Below are positions 37,853-47,309 of a stretch of 64,000 nucleotides of DNA, in pieces. The stretch comes from Cupriavidus sp. P-10 (GTDB lineage: Bacteria > Pseudomonadota > Gammaproteobacteria > Burkholderiales > Burkholderiaceae). How positions within the stretch are numbered: the stretch's first letter is position 1; the number at the start of each line of letters is the position of its first letter. The DNA lies in contig NZ_AP025172.1 of assembly GCF_003402535.2 (NCBI RefSeq), positions 682,001-746,000 of the forward strand, read 5' to 3'. Below the pieces are notes generated by a model that had not been told where the DNA came from, made no database searches, and saw only the letters and a list, made by a program, of their open reading frames with translations. A program made the translations under genes and the position numbers.

Positions 37853-38818
37853 ATGCAAGGGACAGAGTTATACGACGCGCTCGTGCCCGCACTGTGGGGC
37901 GATGTGGACGAGGACAAGCACTTTCCTGTGGAGCAGCCGTTGCTCGCCCACTATACGTCGGTGGCAAACTTGGTCAATATCGTGAAGGGAGCGGAGCTTT
38001 GGTTCTCCAATCCTCTCAACATGAATGACTACGAGGAGATGCGGTACGGGTTGAGTGAGGGCATGCGCGCGGGGGAATCGCATGCGCTCCTCCGGGCGAC
38101 TTGCGAAGAGCACGGCTACTATGCGGAGTTCATCGAAAGCCTATCGGCTTGCTACCGGCGGTTTGAGAGTGAGCACGCGTTTGACACGTATGTCGTTTGC
38201 TTTTCGAAGCATGATGAGGCCAAGGATGTCGATGGTCGCCTATCGATGTGGCGCGGGTACGGTGGAAATGGTAGTGGCGCAGCCATCGTGGTTGATACAA
38301 AGAGGATCAATGCAAACGAACAATCACCATTTATCATCGCCCCCGTCGATTATGGCACCGCCGAAGAGCGAAGGGCATGGATAAGTGAAAGGCTTGATGT
38401 TCTCGCCGCGGAGTTGAAGCGGCAACAGGTGCGAAAGGACGGCGCCCCAATGGCCGCAGCGGCGTTCTTCGAGCGCTTAAAGCAGTTCGCCTTGTTCTCG
38501 AAGCATCGCGGATTTGAGGAAGAGAAAGAGTGGCGTGTCGTCCATTTCAGAGATAGAGATTCGGCGGGGCGTCTTACCGCCATGTTCGGCTACCACATTG
38601 GCGCAGACGGAGTGCATCCGAAGCTGAAGCTCAAGTTGGCGCCGATCGACGGAGTCACCGGCGATGACTTCGGTCTTGACAATATTGTGCACCAAATCAT
38701 TCTCGGGCCGACGCATACAGGTGTATCAAGGCTGGCCGCACTTAGGATGCTGCAACTTGAACGCCCCGCGCTTGCAAGTCGATTGAGGGCCTCCTCGACG
38801 CCATTCCGGCCGTCGTAA
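37853..38818 (+). CDS. DUF2971-family protein
   Basis: A 321-residue soluble protein with the DUF2971 signature: HYTSVANLVNIVKGAELWFSNPLNMND near the start, VVCFSK and LSMWRGYG in the middle, and EEKEWRVV later. DUF2971 proteins are scattered in accessory and defence regions and their activity is unknown. The fold signature (start motif, Cys-Phe-Ser, SMWxxY) resembles ADP-ribosyltransferase-like layouts, but I cannot confirm that. Confidence 0.7.
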   Translation: MQGTELYDALVPALWGDVDEDKHFPVEQPLLAHYTSVANLVNIVKGAELWFSNPLNMNDYEEMRYGLSEGMRAGESHALLRATCEEHGYYAEFIESLSACYRRFESEHAFDTYVVCFSKHDEAKDVDGRLSMWRGYGGNGSGAAIVVDTKRINANEQSPFIIAPVDYGTAEERRAWISERLDVLAAELKRQQVRKDGAPMAAAAFFERLKQFALFSKHRGFEEEKEWRVVHFRDRDSAGRLTAMFGYHIGADGVHPKLKLKLAPIDGVTGDDFGLDNIVHQIILGPTHTGVSRLAALRMLQLERPALASRLRASSTPFRPS

Positions 38819-38848
38819 CCAGAAGCAATCCACCAAGGGAATCTTACA

Positions 38849-39079
38849 ATGGAAGAGCAGTTGTTGAATGACGCTGCTAAGGGGTTGGTACACCTCACCG
38901 GCGTGGGTAACGTCTCGGTGTGGACGGAGGAGGTCTATATTGCGTGACGGGCACGTAAGGGCGAGGTCGACTTCAACCAGGCTGGTTTTGCGCTGGTCTG
39001 GTTGAACGCGGCTAGGGCTGGCAAGCCCTCCGCGGTGATGGACGCATACACTGGCCTGCGGGTCAGCTTGATCGGTTGA
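38849..39079 (+). pseudogene. Small unknown gene with an internal stop
   Basis: A 76-codon frame opens at 38849 (MEEQLLNDAAKGLVHLTGVG) and ends with a stop at 39077-39079, but codon 33 is TGA (38945). The part after it (GEVDFNQAGFALVWLNAARAGKPSAVMDAYTGL) still looks like protein. Probably a nonsense mutation. Confidence 0.45.
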
Positions 39080-39104
39080 AGTAGTAAATGAGCAGGAAGA
39101 ACGG

Positions 39105-39293
39105 ATGAGTACATTTCAGGTGGGCGACGTCGTGAGGCTCAAGAGCGGCGGACCAGGCATGACGGTGGAAGAGGTCGGGGACTATTCGCAGAGCAAGCCT
39201 TCGGGGCCACGCAACGGTGTCCTATGTGCATGGATTCTCGGAAGGACGTTTCACCGCCATATCTTTGACGCGGCAATGCTCTGGAGGATTTAA
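39105..39293 (+). CDS. DUF2158-type small protein
   Basis: A 62-residue protein with the FQVGDVVRLKSGGPGMTVEEVGD start typical of DUF2158 (YodC-like) proteins. They are small SH3-like proteins of unknown role. Confidence 0.65.
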   Translation: MSTFQVGDVVRLKSGGPGMTVEEVGDYSQSKPSGPRNGVLCAWILGRTFHRHIFDAAMLWRI

Positions 39294-39303
39294 GGTGGAC
39301 AAG

Positions 39304-39498
39304 ATGATGAAGCCGGATAGCACCCGAAAGGGCTGGCTTGTCCGCACGGGAAACGACTACCTGTTTCCGCAAGGCGGAGACGTTGGCTACACGCCGAACC
39401 TGGCAGATGCCGGAGCTTTCGAATCAGAAGAGGAAGCCATCGAGGCGGGTCGAGACCATTGCGATCCTGGCTTTGTGGTGATTCGCGACCCGCGCTGA
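39304..39498 (+). CDS. Small unknown protein
   Basis: A 64-residue protein from the ATG at 39304 (a GTG three codons earlier is possible), following the DUF2158 gene by 10 bases. It reads GWLVRTGNDYLFPQGGDVGY..., acidic. Family unknown. Confidence 0.5.
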   Translation: MMKPDSTRKGWLVRTGNDYLFPQGGDVGYTPNLADAGAFESEEEAIEAGRDHCDPGFVVIRDPR

Positions 39499-39512
39499 AA
39501 GACGGAAAGATC

Positions 39513-39707
39513 ATGGAAGTTGAAGTGCAAATGGATGGCCAGCGATACGTTGGCGAGGTCCATGAATCGGATGGCGTAGTCACTGTTATGACCGACGGCG
39601 GCTATATGGAGATGACGTCGATCGGCGGTAGCGGTATCGAGTCGATAGCGAGAACCCTGCTATTGCGGATGGTAAGGGCGGGAAAAGCTAGGCCCAAAGC
39701 CGCCTGA
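39513..39707 (+). CDS. Small unknown protein
   Basis: A 64-residue beta-rich protein (MEVEVQMDGQRYVGEVHESDGVVTVMTDGGY). It follows the previous gene by 14 bases. Family unknown. Confidence 0.5.
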   Translation: MEVEVQMDGQRYVGEVHESDGVVTVMTDGGYMEMTSIGGSGIESIARTLLLRMVRAGKARPKAA

Positions 39708-39924
39708 CAATGGAGGTCGAGGAGAAGTGCCGGTCACATAACCTTTGCGGCGGCAGTGCTTGTGACGATCGCTGGCGGCATCCAAGCCGTGGGCACACGT
39801 GATGCGAATGGCGGGGTGGATTCCTTCGGCGGTCTTGTATGACCACGCGAAGCGGTGAGGTCCGTGATGCGAGGGAAGGGGATGGCATTACAATCGATCA
39901 AGAGGACGAGGGGACGAGGGGAAG

Positions 39925-40110
39925 ATGACGCGTCCCAACGACAAGGATAAGGCGATGCACGGGATCCGCAAGAGTTGGACCGGCTGGGTGGCATGCCTAT
40001 TGGGGAGGCACGAGTGGCAACAGAGTCCTCACTACCACTACATTCTCAACGACAGCGGTTTCAAGTTCTACGAATGTGCTCGTTGTGGTAGGTCGCGCAC
40101 CCTCCGTTGA
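39925..40110 (+). CDS. Small possible zinc-ribbon protein
   Basis: A 61-residue protein with a Cys-Leu-Leu-Gly-Arg-His cluster and a terminal CARCGR motif, which could form a metal-binding knuckle. Family unknown. Confidence 0.4.
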   Translation: MTRPNDKDKAMHGIRKSWTGWVACLLGRHEWQQSPHYHYILNDSGFKFYECARCGRSRTLR

Positions 40111-40295
40111 TCGAAGGAAAAGGCATGATCACCGCAGAATCGAAATCACGGTTCCGACTTTGGTGAAAGATGGTGTTGCACTAACCGCTCAAGTTGAGAA
40201 GCTCTTTAGTGCCGTCGCGGCAGCGATACGGGGAGCCAAGTTTGAAGACGCTTGCAGTGTGGTATATCGTGCATATTGCGCAATCGGAGACAGAT

Positions 40296-40514
40296 GTGGG
40301 CCGAATCTTGATCGATTTACCTGATACGCAAATAGAGGAATTAGCGGCAATAGCGGAGGCCGAGCATCGGTCACGGGCCGCTGTCATCCGAGATGCCGTC
40401 AAGACGTACATTTCGCAGCGAAATCTGGGGCTTGGAGCTGACGTATTCGGGCTGTGGAAGGACAAGAAGATCGACGGCGTCGAATACCAGCTGGAGCGGC
40501 GCTCGGAGTGGTGA
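40296..40514 (+). CDS. Ribbon-helix-helix antitoxin, orphan
   Basis: A 72-residue CopG-type DNA-binding protein: the ribbon GRILIDLPDTQIEELAAIAEAEHRSRAAVIRDAVKTYI, then a toxin-binding tail ending DGVEYQLERRSEW, as in VapB-like antitoxins. The start is the GTG at 40296. No toxin gene follows; the next gene is an oppositely oriented oxidoreductase, so the partner has been lost. Confidence 0.65.
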   Translation: MGRILIDLPDTQIEELAAIAEAEHRSRAAVIRDAVKTYISQRNLGLGADVFGLWKDKKIDGVEYQLERRSEW

Positions 40515-40780
40515 ACGGCGCTCAATAAGCGCCAAATGGCACTTTCGTCCAATGGCGCCCCTTGGCCAGCTCGAGCTAGTCACGCCGGTGGGCTCTCTGG
40601 TCGATGATATTCCGATGTTCCGGTGCAGCTAGGCACCCTATGCTGAAAGTGCCCGATCCCAGCCCATCTGCTCCCGGTTCATTCAGACTCCCATCCTGCG
40701 AATTGACGTTCAAAATCCGCGGGGTTGAAGTAATCGCGCTCATACAGTGATCTTGTCGTCCACCACTGTGCGCGTTCCCG

Positions 40781-41752
40781 TCAGCACCTGGCGCTGTTTG
40801 GAACCAGCAGCGGTATGCCGCCCAGCGTGCGTTGTTCGATTGACTGGTGTGCACGGACGGCGTCGGCGAGCTCGAAGTGCACGGCGTCGATATCGCGGAA
40901 GGCGCCCGATCGAATTAGGGAGAACAGTTCGGCCGATGCCGCGTCAATGGAGGTGCCATTGACAAACTGGGGTGTCCCGCCGCGCTTGATCTGTATGCCG
41001 CGCTGCGCCAGATCCGCTGGTACGGTGAGGGGAAGACCCGACGCTGCGCCAATGGCCACGATGCCGCCACCCGCTCGCACGGCCTGCGCCGCTTCATCTG
41101 AGGTGGCTTGTCCTACGAGGTCAAACAGGACATCTACACCGTCCGGGGCCACTGCACGGATCTCGTCGCCAAGAGCGATGTCGCCTGCATATAGGGCGTG
41201 ATGGGCGCCGGCACGTACCTTTGCCAGTTTGTCGCGAGAGCCGGCAATGCCGATCACAGTTGCGCCAAGTGCCTTCGCCCAGCGCGACAGGATGCTCCCT
41301 ACGCTGCCCGAAGCGCCAGTCACAATGGCCGTTTGGCCTGGCTCAAGCCGGTGCAGGGCACGCAATGCCATCCAGGCCGTGAACCCTTTCGCAAGGAATG
41401 TCGCGGCGGTGAATGTGCAGATGTCGTCCGGAAGCTGGATCAGCGATTCGGCGTCAATCAGCCGCTCGCTTGCATAGGCACCCGAAGCAAAGAAGTAGGC
41501 CACCCGGTCGCCGGCGGCCAGGCCGCTGACGCCCGGCCCAACCTGGGTTACCGTGCCCGCGCCCTCAAAACCTGGCACCGTGGGCAGCGGCACGGGATAG
41601 CTGCCGTTGCGCACCATGGTGTCCACGAAGTTGACGCCGATGGCGTCCTGCGTGATGCGTACCTGACCGGGGCCGGGCATCCCTACGTCTGCCTGTTCCA
41701 GACGGAGCACCTGCGGCGCCCCCGTCTCGTACATGCGAATGATCTGAGCCAT
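40781..41752 (-). CDS. NADPH:quinone oxidoreductase family
   Basis: A 323-residue zinc-independent alcohol dehydrogenase-like protein. GroES-like N-terminal domain (VPGFEGAGTVTQVGPGVSGL) and a cofactor fold (TAIVTGASGSVGSILSRWAKALGA). It probably reduces quinones or enones with NADPH. It is downstream of the SDR gene on the same strand. Confidence 0.85.
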   Translation of the reverse strand: MAQIIRMYETGAPQVLRLEQADVGMPGPGQVRITQDAIGVNFVDTMVRNGSYPVPLPTVPGFEGAGTVTQVGPGVSGLAAGDRVAYFFASGAYASERLIDAESLIQLPDDICTFTAATFLAKGFTAWMALRALHRLEPGQTAIVTGASGSVGSILSRWAKALGATVIGIAGSRDKLAKVRAGAHHALYAGDIALGDEIRAVAPDGVDVLFDLVGQATSDEAAQAVRAGGGIVAIGAASGLPLTVPADLAQRGIQIKRGGTPQFVNGTSIDAASAELFSLIRSGAFRDIDAVHFELADAVRAHQSIEQRTLGGIPLLVPNSARC

Positions 41753-41786
41753 CGTCGTCTCCTTGCGTTTCGGGTGGGCTGCGTGG

Positions 41787-42545
41787 TCAGGCTGACTGGC
41801 CGCCGTCGACGTTTAGGGTCGCACCGGTGATGTAGGACGCGTCGGAGCCGGCAAGAAACGCCACGGCCGCAGCAATCTCTTCGGGCTGGCCATACCTTCC
41901 AAGCGACGTCATGTTCTTAAGCGTCTCGGCGAAGGGGCCATCGTCTGGATTCATGTCGGTGTTGATGGCACCCGGTTGGATCAGGTTGACGGTGATGTTG
42001 CGGGGGCCGAGGTCGCGCGACCAGCCGCGAGTGTAGGCGGCCACGGCGGCCTTGGAGGCGACATAGTCTGCCGCGCCTGCGAACGGAATATGCACGGCGC
42101 CCGTGGTGCCGATGGAAATGATGCGGCCGCCATCGCGCAGCAGGGGAACGGCCGCGCGCACGGCAGTCGCCACCCCTTTTACGTTGACGTCGAATTGCCG
42201 GTCGAGCGCGGCGACGTCGGTCGCCGCATCGTCGACCGGACCTGTCACGAACACGCCGGCGGAGCTGACCAGAATGTCGAGTTGACCCAGCGCGGCATGG
42301 GCCTGCGCAACGAGGTGCCGGACTTCGTGCGCGGCCGCTTGATCGGCCTTGATGGCGACCGCGTGGCCACCGGCGGCCTCGATTTCCGCGACCAGCGCGT
42401 TGGCACGATCCGCCGAAGCGGCATAGCTGAAGGCAACGGCCGCGCCGTCGCGGGCTAGGCGTCGCACGATGGCGGCACCGATGCCGCGGGAACCGCCGGT
42501 GACGAGGGCAGCCTTGCCGGCAAATGGAAGGGTTCTCGTGTTCGT
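41787..42545 (-). CDS. Short-chain dehydrogenase/reductase, likely ACG start
   Basis: Full SDR length of about 252 residues if read from 42545. The cofactor motif VTGGSRGIG lies upstream of the first ordinary start (GTG at 42467), so that start would remove it. The natural start position carries ACG at 42543-42545, seven bases after AGGAG, where ATG would be expected. Ser in IISIGTTG and the catalytic YVASK are present. Either ACG is used weakly or the gene lost its start. Transcribed divergently from the LysR gene, its probable regulator. Confidence 0.75.
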   Translation of the reverse strand, partial: TNTRTLPFAGKAALVTGGSRGIGAAIVRRLARDGAAVAFSYAASADRANALVAEIEAAGGHAVAIKADQAAAHEVRHLVAQAHAALGQLDILVSSAGVFVTGPVDDAATDVAALDRQFDVNVKGVATAVRAAVPLLRDGGRIISIGTTGAVHIPFAGAADYVASKAAVAAYTRGWSRDLGPRNITVNLIQPGAINTDMNPDDGPFAETLKNMTSLGRYGQPEEIAAAVAFLAGSDASYITGATLNVDGGQSA

Positions 42546-42675
42546 GTCTTTGCTCCTGAGTCGATGCGTTGCGTTGGGTTAATGGCGTTGCATTAGGTGC
42601 AGAGAATAGAGCGAGGATTGCCGCGTGATTAGGTGGTCTAGAATTGATCCATCTTCAAGCAATCGTTGAAAGCCT

Positions 42676-43650
42676 ATGGAAACCCTGGCCAATCTGGAGA
42701 GTTTTGTGAAGAGCGCGGAACTTCGGAGCTTTTCGGAGGCGGCACGCCAGTTGGGGCTGACGCCGGCTGCCATCAGTCGCAATGTCGCTATGTTGGAGCG
42801 CAATCTCGGCGTGCGCCTGTTGCAACGATCTACGCGCCGGATCACGTTGACCGAAGCAGGGGAGCGGTTTCTCGACGCGATCGGCGGCAGTCTGGACACG
42901 CTGCAGTCGGCGATCGAGGAGACCGCCTCAGGCGCGGCCGAACCCGCGGGCGTGCTGAAGGTAAGCCTTAGCCCCACGGTGGGTCCGGCCTATATCCTGC
43001 CCTTGCTGCCGGAGTTCCTGCGGCGCTATCCGCGTGTGCGGCCGGAATGGCATTTCGAGAGCCGGCAGGTCGATCTCGTGCATGAGGGATATGACCTGGC
43101 GATCGGCGGCGGCTTTGAACTGTCCGCCGGCATTGTCGCGCGCGCCCTGGCGCCGGCTCATATCGTCGCGGTCGCGTCTCCCGACTATCTGCGCAACGCT
43201 GGGGCGCTGCCTGACCATCCCGATGAACTGGGGAGCCTGCGAGGCGTTGTAATGCGAAGCATTGCGACAGGCCGTATTCGGAAATGGACCATGCAAGGCC
43301 CGAACGGCGCGCAGGCTACGGCGGCGGTGAACGAGGACATTGTGATGAACGATCCCGCATCCATGCGCGAAGCCACGAGGGTCGGGCTGGGCGTGGCGAT
43401 GCTTGCGGTGCCGGACGTCCTGACGGACCTTGCGGAAGGCCGGCTGGTCCGCCTGCTTCCGGAATGGCACGCCGACGCGGCAATGATCTCGCTCTACTAC
43501 GCATCCCGACGGCTATTACCAGGGAAGACACGTGCGTTTGTGAACTTCGTGATCGAGCATTTCCGGCGGATCGGCTACGCCGAAAAATTCGACGCCACAA
43601 CGAACCATGTGGCCCGCGAAAGCAAAAGAATGCGACAGCAACGCAAATGA
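42676..43650 (+). CDS. LysR-family transcriptional regulator
   Basis: A 324-residue protein. Residues 1-60 are the winged helix (LANLESFVKSAELRSFSEAARQLGLTPAAISRNVAMLER), followed by the substrate-binding domain. It is divergent from the SDR and oxidoreductase genes, the usual arrangement for control of the neighbour. Inducer unknown. Confidence 0.85.
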   Translation: METLANLESFVKSAELRSFSEAARQLGLTPAAISRNVAMLERNLGVRLLQRSTRRITLTEAGERFLDAIGGSLDTLQSAIEETASGAAEPAGVLKVSLSPTVGPAYILPLLPEFLRRYPRVRPEWHFESRQVDLVHEGYDLAIGGGFELSAGIVARALAPAHIVAVASPDYLRNAGALPDHPDELGSLRGVVMRSIATGRIRKWTMQGPNGAQATAAVNEDIVMNDPASMREATRVGLGVAMLAVPDVLTDLAEGRLVRLLPEWHADAAMISLYYASRRLLPGKTRAFVNFVIEHFRRIGYAEKFDATTNHVARESKRMRQQRK

Positions 43651-43880
43651 GCGGTATGGACTATCGGTAATGAGGCCAGTGTCGTGGTGAAACCATGGCA
43701 GCCCGGGATGCCAATTCCGGCCTCCAAGTGGGTTGATGCACACATAGGTACCGTTGGAAGGTAGGCACCTGGCACATTGCCTGTATTATGGGTCTGGCTC
43801 TGCAGATTGGCCGTATAAGCACTTGAGCACCAGGCGTTGAAGTGCCGGTGCTTGTTGTCCGTTAGGGAGGCTCTGCAAAT

Positions 43881-44273
43881 ATGAAACTCCGTCCCACAGA
43901 ACGCCAGTACCTCCTGGAGCAACACGCCAAAGCGGTTGACCGTATGGTCAGGTGCCTGAATGACGCTGAACTCCAGAAGGCCGACGAGGAGGTAGTCTCG
44001 GCTTGGGCAGAGTATTCCGACGACAATTGCGCAACGTGGCTTACACTTCCGGATGACGATGCGACCTTGCGCACCATTCTTCTGAGGTACTTGGTGCGTC
44101 AGAAGCAAGAAGCGGCTTCTGAGCGCGTTACCGCTATTGCTGCTGCAGACGGAAGCGGGGATCTCATGATTTCGTTGTCTGCAGAGCTAGTCGAGTCCCT
44201 TGACTGGAGGGAAGGAGATCAGCTATCGATTGAGATCGCCGACGGCGACACGTTGGTGCTCCAACGCCTATAG
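43881..44273 (+). CDS. Unknown protein with AbrB-like C-terminus
   Basis: A 130-residue protein. The N-terminal half is helical; the end (GDLMISLSAELVESLDWREGDQLSIEIADGDTLVLQRL) resembles an AbrB/SpoVT-type swapped-hairpin domain. GGAGG precedes the ATG. Confidence 0.55.
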   Translation: MKLRPTERQYLLEQHAKAVDRMVRCLNDAELQKADEEVVSAWAEYSDDNCATWLTLPDDDATLRTILLRYLVRQKQEAASERVTAIAAADGSGDLMISLSAELVESLDWREGDQLSIEIADGDTLVLQRL

Positions 44274-45300
44274 CACAGCAGGCGTTCGAGCCACCAGCGC
44301 TCAAAACATCCGCGACGGCTTAACTTCCGCCACCGAAACGGCCCCAGCAAGGTCGCTGGGGGTTGCAACTTCAGCGTCCGCTTGTGCTCACTATTTAGTC
44401 GTTGAGTCGGGAAACGCCCTCAATGAGGTTGGGGTGCCAAGCGATGCCTTGAAGCAACGTGTGGTTCGTTCGCACCCAATGTTCGGAATCGCCCTAGGCG
44501 GTGGTGAAAGTCAGGGGCGGCCGTCGGCCCCAGCGAACTGGGCGTTCGCGCGGCGCGGGGGTGGCCATGGGGCTTCCAAATCCCAATCTAGCGAACCCCA
44601 AACGTTGATGATCCAGATGGAAGGCGATGTGGGCATTGCGTGCTTCGCTGGGATGGGCGAATGGCAGATACTGATATGCGTGGCCACCGGATTGAAATTC
44701 CAGGATTCCGCCAGCTAACTGCTCGGTGATGGCCATGATTCCCCCCGGCCGGTGGACCCGCGTGCGTTGTCTCAACAGTCGCCAGGGCGGCGGCTTTCGC
44801 GCCAGTGGTCGCCAGCCTGCCGAGCGATTCCGCTCGAAGCTATGGCCACGCCGCGGCTGTGAGGGACTTTTCGCAAACTTGATGGAAGAGCTGATGCTGT
44901 CCTGCACACAGACCTCACCGTCCAAGATGCCTCCCGAGGGTAGGGCAAATCCGAGAGTGGACTTCGTTCGACAATGTGGCTCGCACGACATCAAAGGATA
45001 GTCAGCGGCAGCCAGCTTTGACGGGCCCGCCAGCGAGCCAGCCAAGGGATGCCTCTGGCTTCCACCATAGTGGATCCTAATGACCCGAAAAAGTCAGCGC
45101 AGCATCTTCTCTCACTTATTATCGGTCATTTCTTCACGTTGATCCTCCTGGCCCAATTTTCCTTGAATTCAAGTGGCATTACATTGAGGCTTTCCTATTG
45201 GATTGAGCGCCCCTGATGATCGTGTCAAAAGAATTTTGCGTCTAAGATCAATTAGCCATAAACTATCTTCTCACATCCATTGACTGGAAAGGAAACTCGC
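44274..45300. other. Mostly non-coding; uncertain leftward frame and H-NS promoter
   Basis: A leftward frame from 44735 to 44494 (80 residues, MAITEQLAGGILEFQSGGHAYQYLPFAHPSEARNAH...) is possible but unrecognised. The 45060-45300 part is AT-rich, as expected upstream of a silencer gene, with a candidate promoter at 45236-45264. Confidence 0.4.
45236..45264 (+). promoter_or_regulatory. Candidate promoter of the first H-NS gene
   Basis: TTGCGT, 17-base spacer, TAAACT, in AT-rich DNA 37 bases before the start. Plausible sigma70 promoter. Confidence 0.4.
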
Positions 45301-45612
45301 ATGGCATCCTATAAGGAACTCATGTCCCAGAAGCAGGCTCTGGAAGCCCAACTGGAAGAGGTACGCGCTAATGAAGTAGCGGGCGTCATCGAGAAGATTC
45401 AGACACTGATGGCGGAGTATGGCTTGACGGTCGAAGACATTTCCAAGCGCCGTCGCGGCCGTCCAGCGGGCAGCGGTGCAAGCAAGCCGCAGTCGGAACT
45501 ACCCCCTAAGTACCGCGACCCCAAGACCGGAAAGACTTGGTCCGGCCGTGGTCGCCAACCGGCATGGCTTGGCAAGAACCCCAAAAGGTTCCTGATCGCA
45601 GAAGAAGCCTAG
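45301..45612 (+). CDS. hns: H-NS family nucleoid protein, copy 1
   Basis: A 103-residue protein. The N-terminal coiled coil (residues 1-45) oligomerises; the C-terminal domain (PPKYRDPKTGKTWSGRGRQPAWLG) carries the AT-hook-like DNA-binding loop. A basic RRRGRPAGSG linker separates them. A silencer of AT-rich foreign DNA. Start by homology with copy 2 at 63502-63813. Confidence 0.9.
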   Translation: MASYKELMSQKQALEAQLEEVRANEVAGVIEKIQTLMAEYGLTVEDISKRRRGRPAGSGASKPQSELPPKYRDPKTGKTWSGRGRQPAWLGKNPKRFLIAEEA

Positions 45613-45639
45613 GTAAGAACGGTATTCATCTCGGCCACT

Positions 45640-46698
45640 TCAGTGCGAATGTCTGTGATGAATATCCGGATAGTGAGGATGCTTGTGAACTATCGGGGCA
45701 TGCCTGTGGGCATGCGTGTGCGGCTCCAACCCGTCCCACGGAAAATCATGCTCATGCTGGTGATGTTCGTCGTGGCGGTGGGCATGGGTGTGTTCCATCG
45801 CCTCGTGGATATGCTCATGCTCGTGCCGTTCCCGCAGATGCAGCCACACGCCTAACGCCATCAGCGCTGCAGCAAGCCAGAACAGGACACTGGGTATCTC
45901 CGGCCATAACGCGAAAGAGATCGCCACGCCAAACAGTGGTGCCACCGAGAAGTAAGCCCCCGTCCTGGCCGTACCAAGGTGGCGAAGCGCGATCACAAAC
46001 AGCGCCAAGCTCACACCATAGCCAACGAATCCGATCAGCAGCGCCGATGCCAGCGGTAGTCCGGCCGACAGCTTGGCGCCGGCTGCCAGTGCGAATCCGG
46101 TATTGCATGCACCTGCCACCAAGCCCTTCAGGCACGCGATCAGGACGGGGTCATTCGATGACACCTTGCGGGTAAGGTTGTTGTCGATTGCCCAGCATCC
46201 GCAGGCTGCGACGATAAGCAGCGCACCCGGGGACAAGGCGGCGGCCTCTGGTTGCCAGGACAGCAGGACGCCTCCGGCAACGATGGCGATCATGCCGAGC
46301 ACGATTTGCCGGTCGGCATTCTCTTTGAACACAATCCAGGCGATAAGCGCGGTGAAGACGCCTTCGACGTTCAACAGGAGCGAGGCAGAGGCGGCGTTCG
46401 TGACGACAAGGCCGGTCATCAGAAGCGCCGGACCAGCAACGCCGCCAGCCAGGATCGCTCCCAACAGCCATGGAATCTCGTGACGTGGGATTGGCGGTTG
46501 CGATGGCGGCTGGTTAGCAGGCTTCCGAGCAAGCCTTCTTAGAAGCAGGTATCCACCTAGACCCAGACCGCTCCCCAGATACAACAGGCCCGCTAGCAAC
46601 AGTGGCGAGACAGAACCCGTCAGGGTTTTGGCCAGCGGCGTACTTGCTCCGAACAGTAGTGCAGCAGCGAGCGCGGGGGCGGCAGAACGAATGGACAT
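45640..46698 (-). CDS. EamA-family transporter with His-rich tail
   Basis: A 352-residue protein. Ten helices in two EamA repeats (SAAPALAAALLFGASTPLAK; then LLIGFVGYGVSLALFVIALRHLG). After residue 290 the cytoplasmic tail is dominated by histidine (HEHEHIHEAMEHTHAHRHDEHHQHEHD... and HHRHSH at the end). EamA transporters move small metabolites; the His tail suggests metal binding or export. It converges on H-NS copy 1. Confidence 0.8.
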   Translation of the reverse strand: MSIRSAAPALAAALLFGASTPLAKTLTGSVSPLLLAGLLYLGSGLGLGGYLLLRRLARKPANQPPSQPPIPRHEIPWLLGAILAGGVAGPALLMTGLVVTNAASASLLLNVEGVFTALIAWIVFKENADRQIVLGMIAIVAGGVLLSWQPEAAALSPGALLIVAACGCWAIDNNLTRKVSSNDPVLIACLKGLVAGACNTGFALAAGAKLSAGLPLASALLIGFVGYGVSLALFVIALRHLGTARTGAYFSVAPLFGVAISFALWPEIPSVLFWLAAALMALGVWLHLRERHEHEHIHEAMEHTHAHRHDEHHQHEHDFPWDGLEPHTHAHRHAPIVHKHPHYPDIHHRHSH

Positions 46699-46884
46699 GT
46701 CAGACAGTGCGATGGCAACAGTTATGTTTCAACAAACGCTGCAAGAAATTTCGCCTCCCGCCGGCAGGTGGCCCAGCAGAATCTTTGAACATAACGGTTC
46801 TTATGCGTTTTTTGCATAACCCTGCACGGAGGGCGGTTGCGCAACCATTGAGCCGCCGAGTCCCAGCTATCCGTCATGAAAAGG

Positions 46885-47202
46885 CTACTCTGGCCCGCGG
46901 ACGATTTCTCCCAACGAATCTAAAGAGGTCGCGGTCGTTCGCTTCACCGGGGCGAGAACTTGCAGCGCGATGCTAACGAGTTGGACCGGTCTGATCAGCT
47001 CGCGGTCTATATCGAGAATTTTGGCTTCCGTGGTGTAAATGGCTTGCTGGTCTCCTGCAGTTCGCCACGCTTCCTTCAAGACGGCGTGGTAATGCCCGGT
47101 ACTTTGCGTACCGCTACCGTCGTTGCTGATATCGACAGCAGCAAGCAGCTGAGCTGCTTCCTCATCGCCGTCTGGCAGCAGTTCAATGCGGACCCGCAAC
47201 AT
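46885..47202 (-). CDS. Small conserved unknown protein
   Basis: A 105-residue protein from MLRVRIELLPDGDEEAAQLLAAVDI. A helical and sheet mixture without known motifs. Family unknown. Confidence 0.45.
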   Translation of the reverse strand: MLRVRIELLPDGDEEAAQLLAAVDISNDGSGTQSTGHYHAVLKEAWRTAGDQQAIYTTEAKILDIDRELIRPVQLVSIALQVLAPVKRTTATSLDSLGEIVRGPE

Positions 47203-47309
47203 AGGTGATTCCTTGCCTGATTGGTTCACTAGGATGCGCGCCTTCCTGCGACGCGCTTTCCGTATCAACAACGGAAGGCGACCACAAAGGGGAAGGCGCG
47301 AAGACGCTG

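Noticed and set aside
39740..39841. Signal-peptide-like tail ending GGIQAVGTRDANGGVDSFGG
   Set aside because: Resembles the end of the 13-residue repeat protein but has no start codon.
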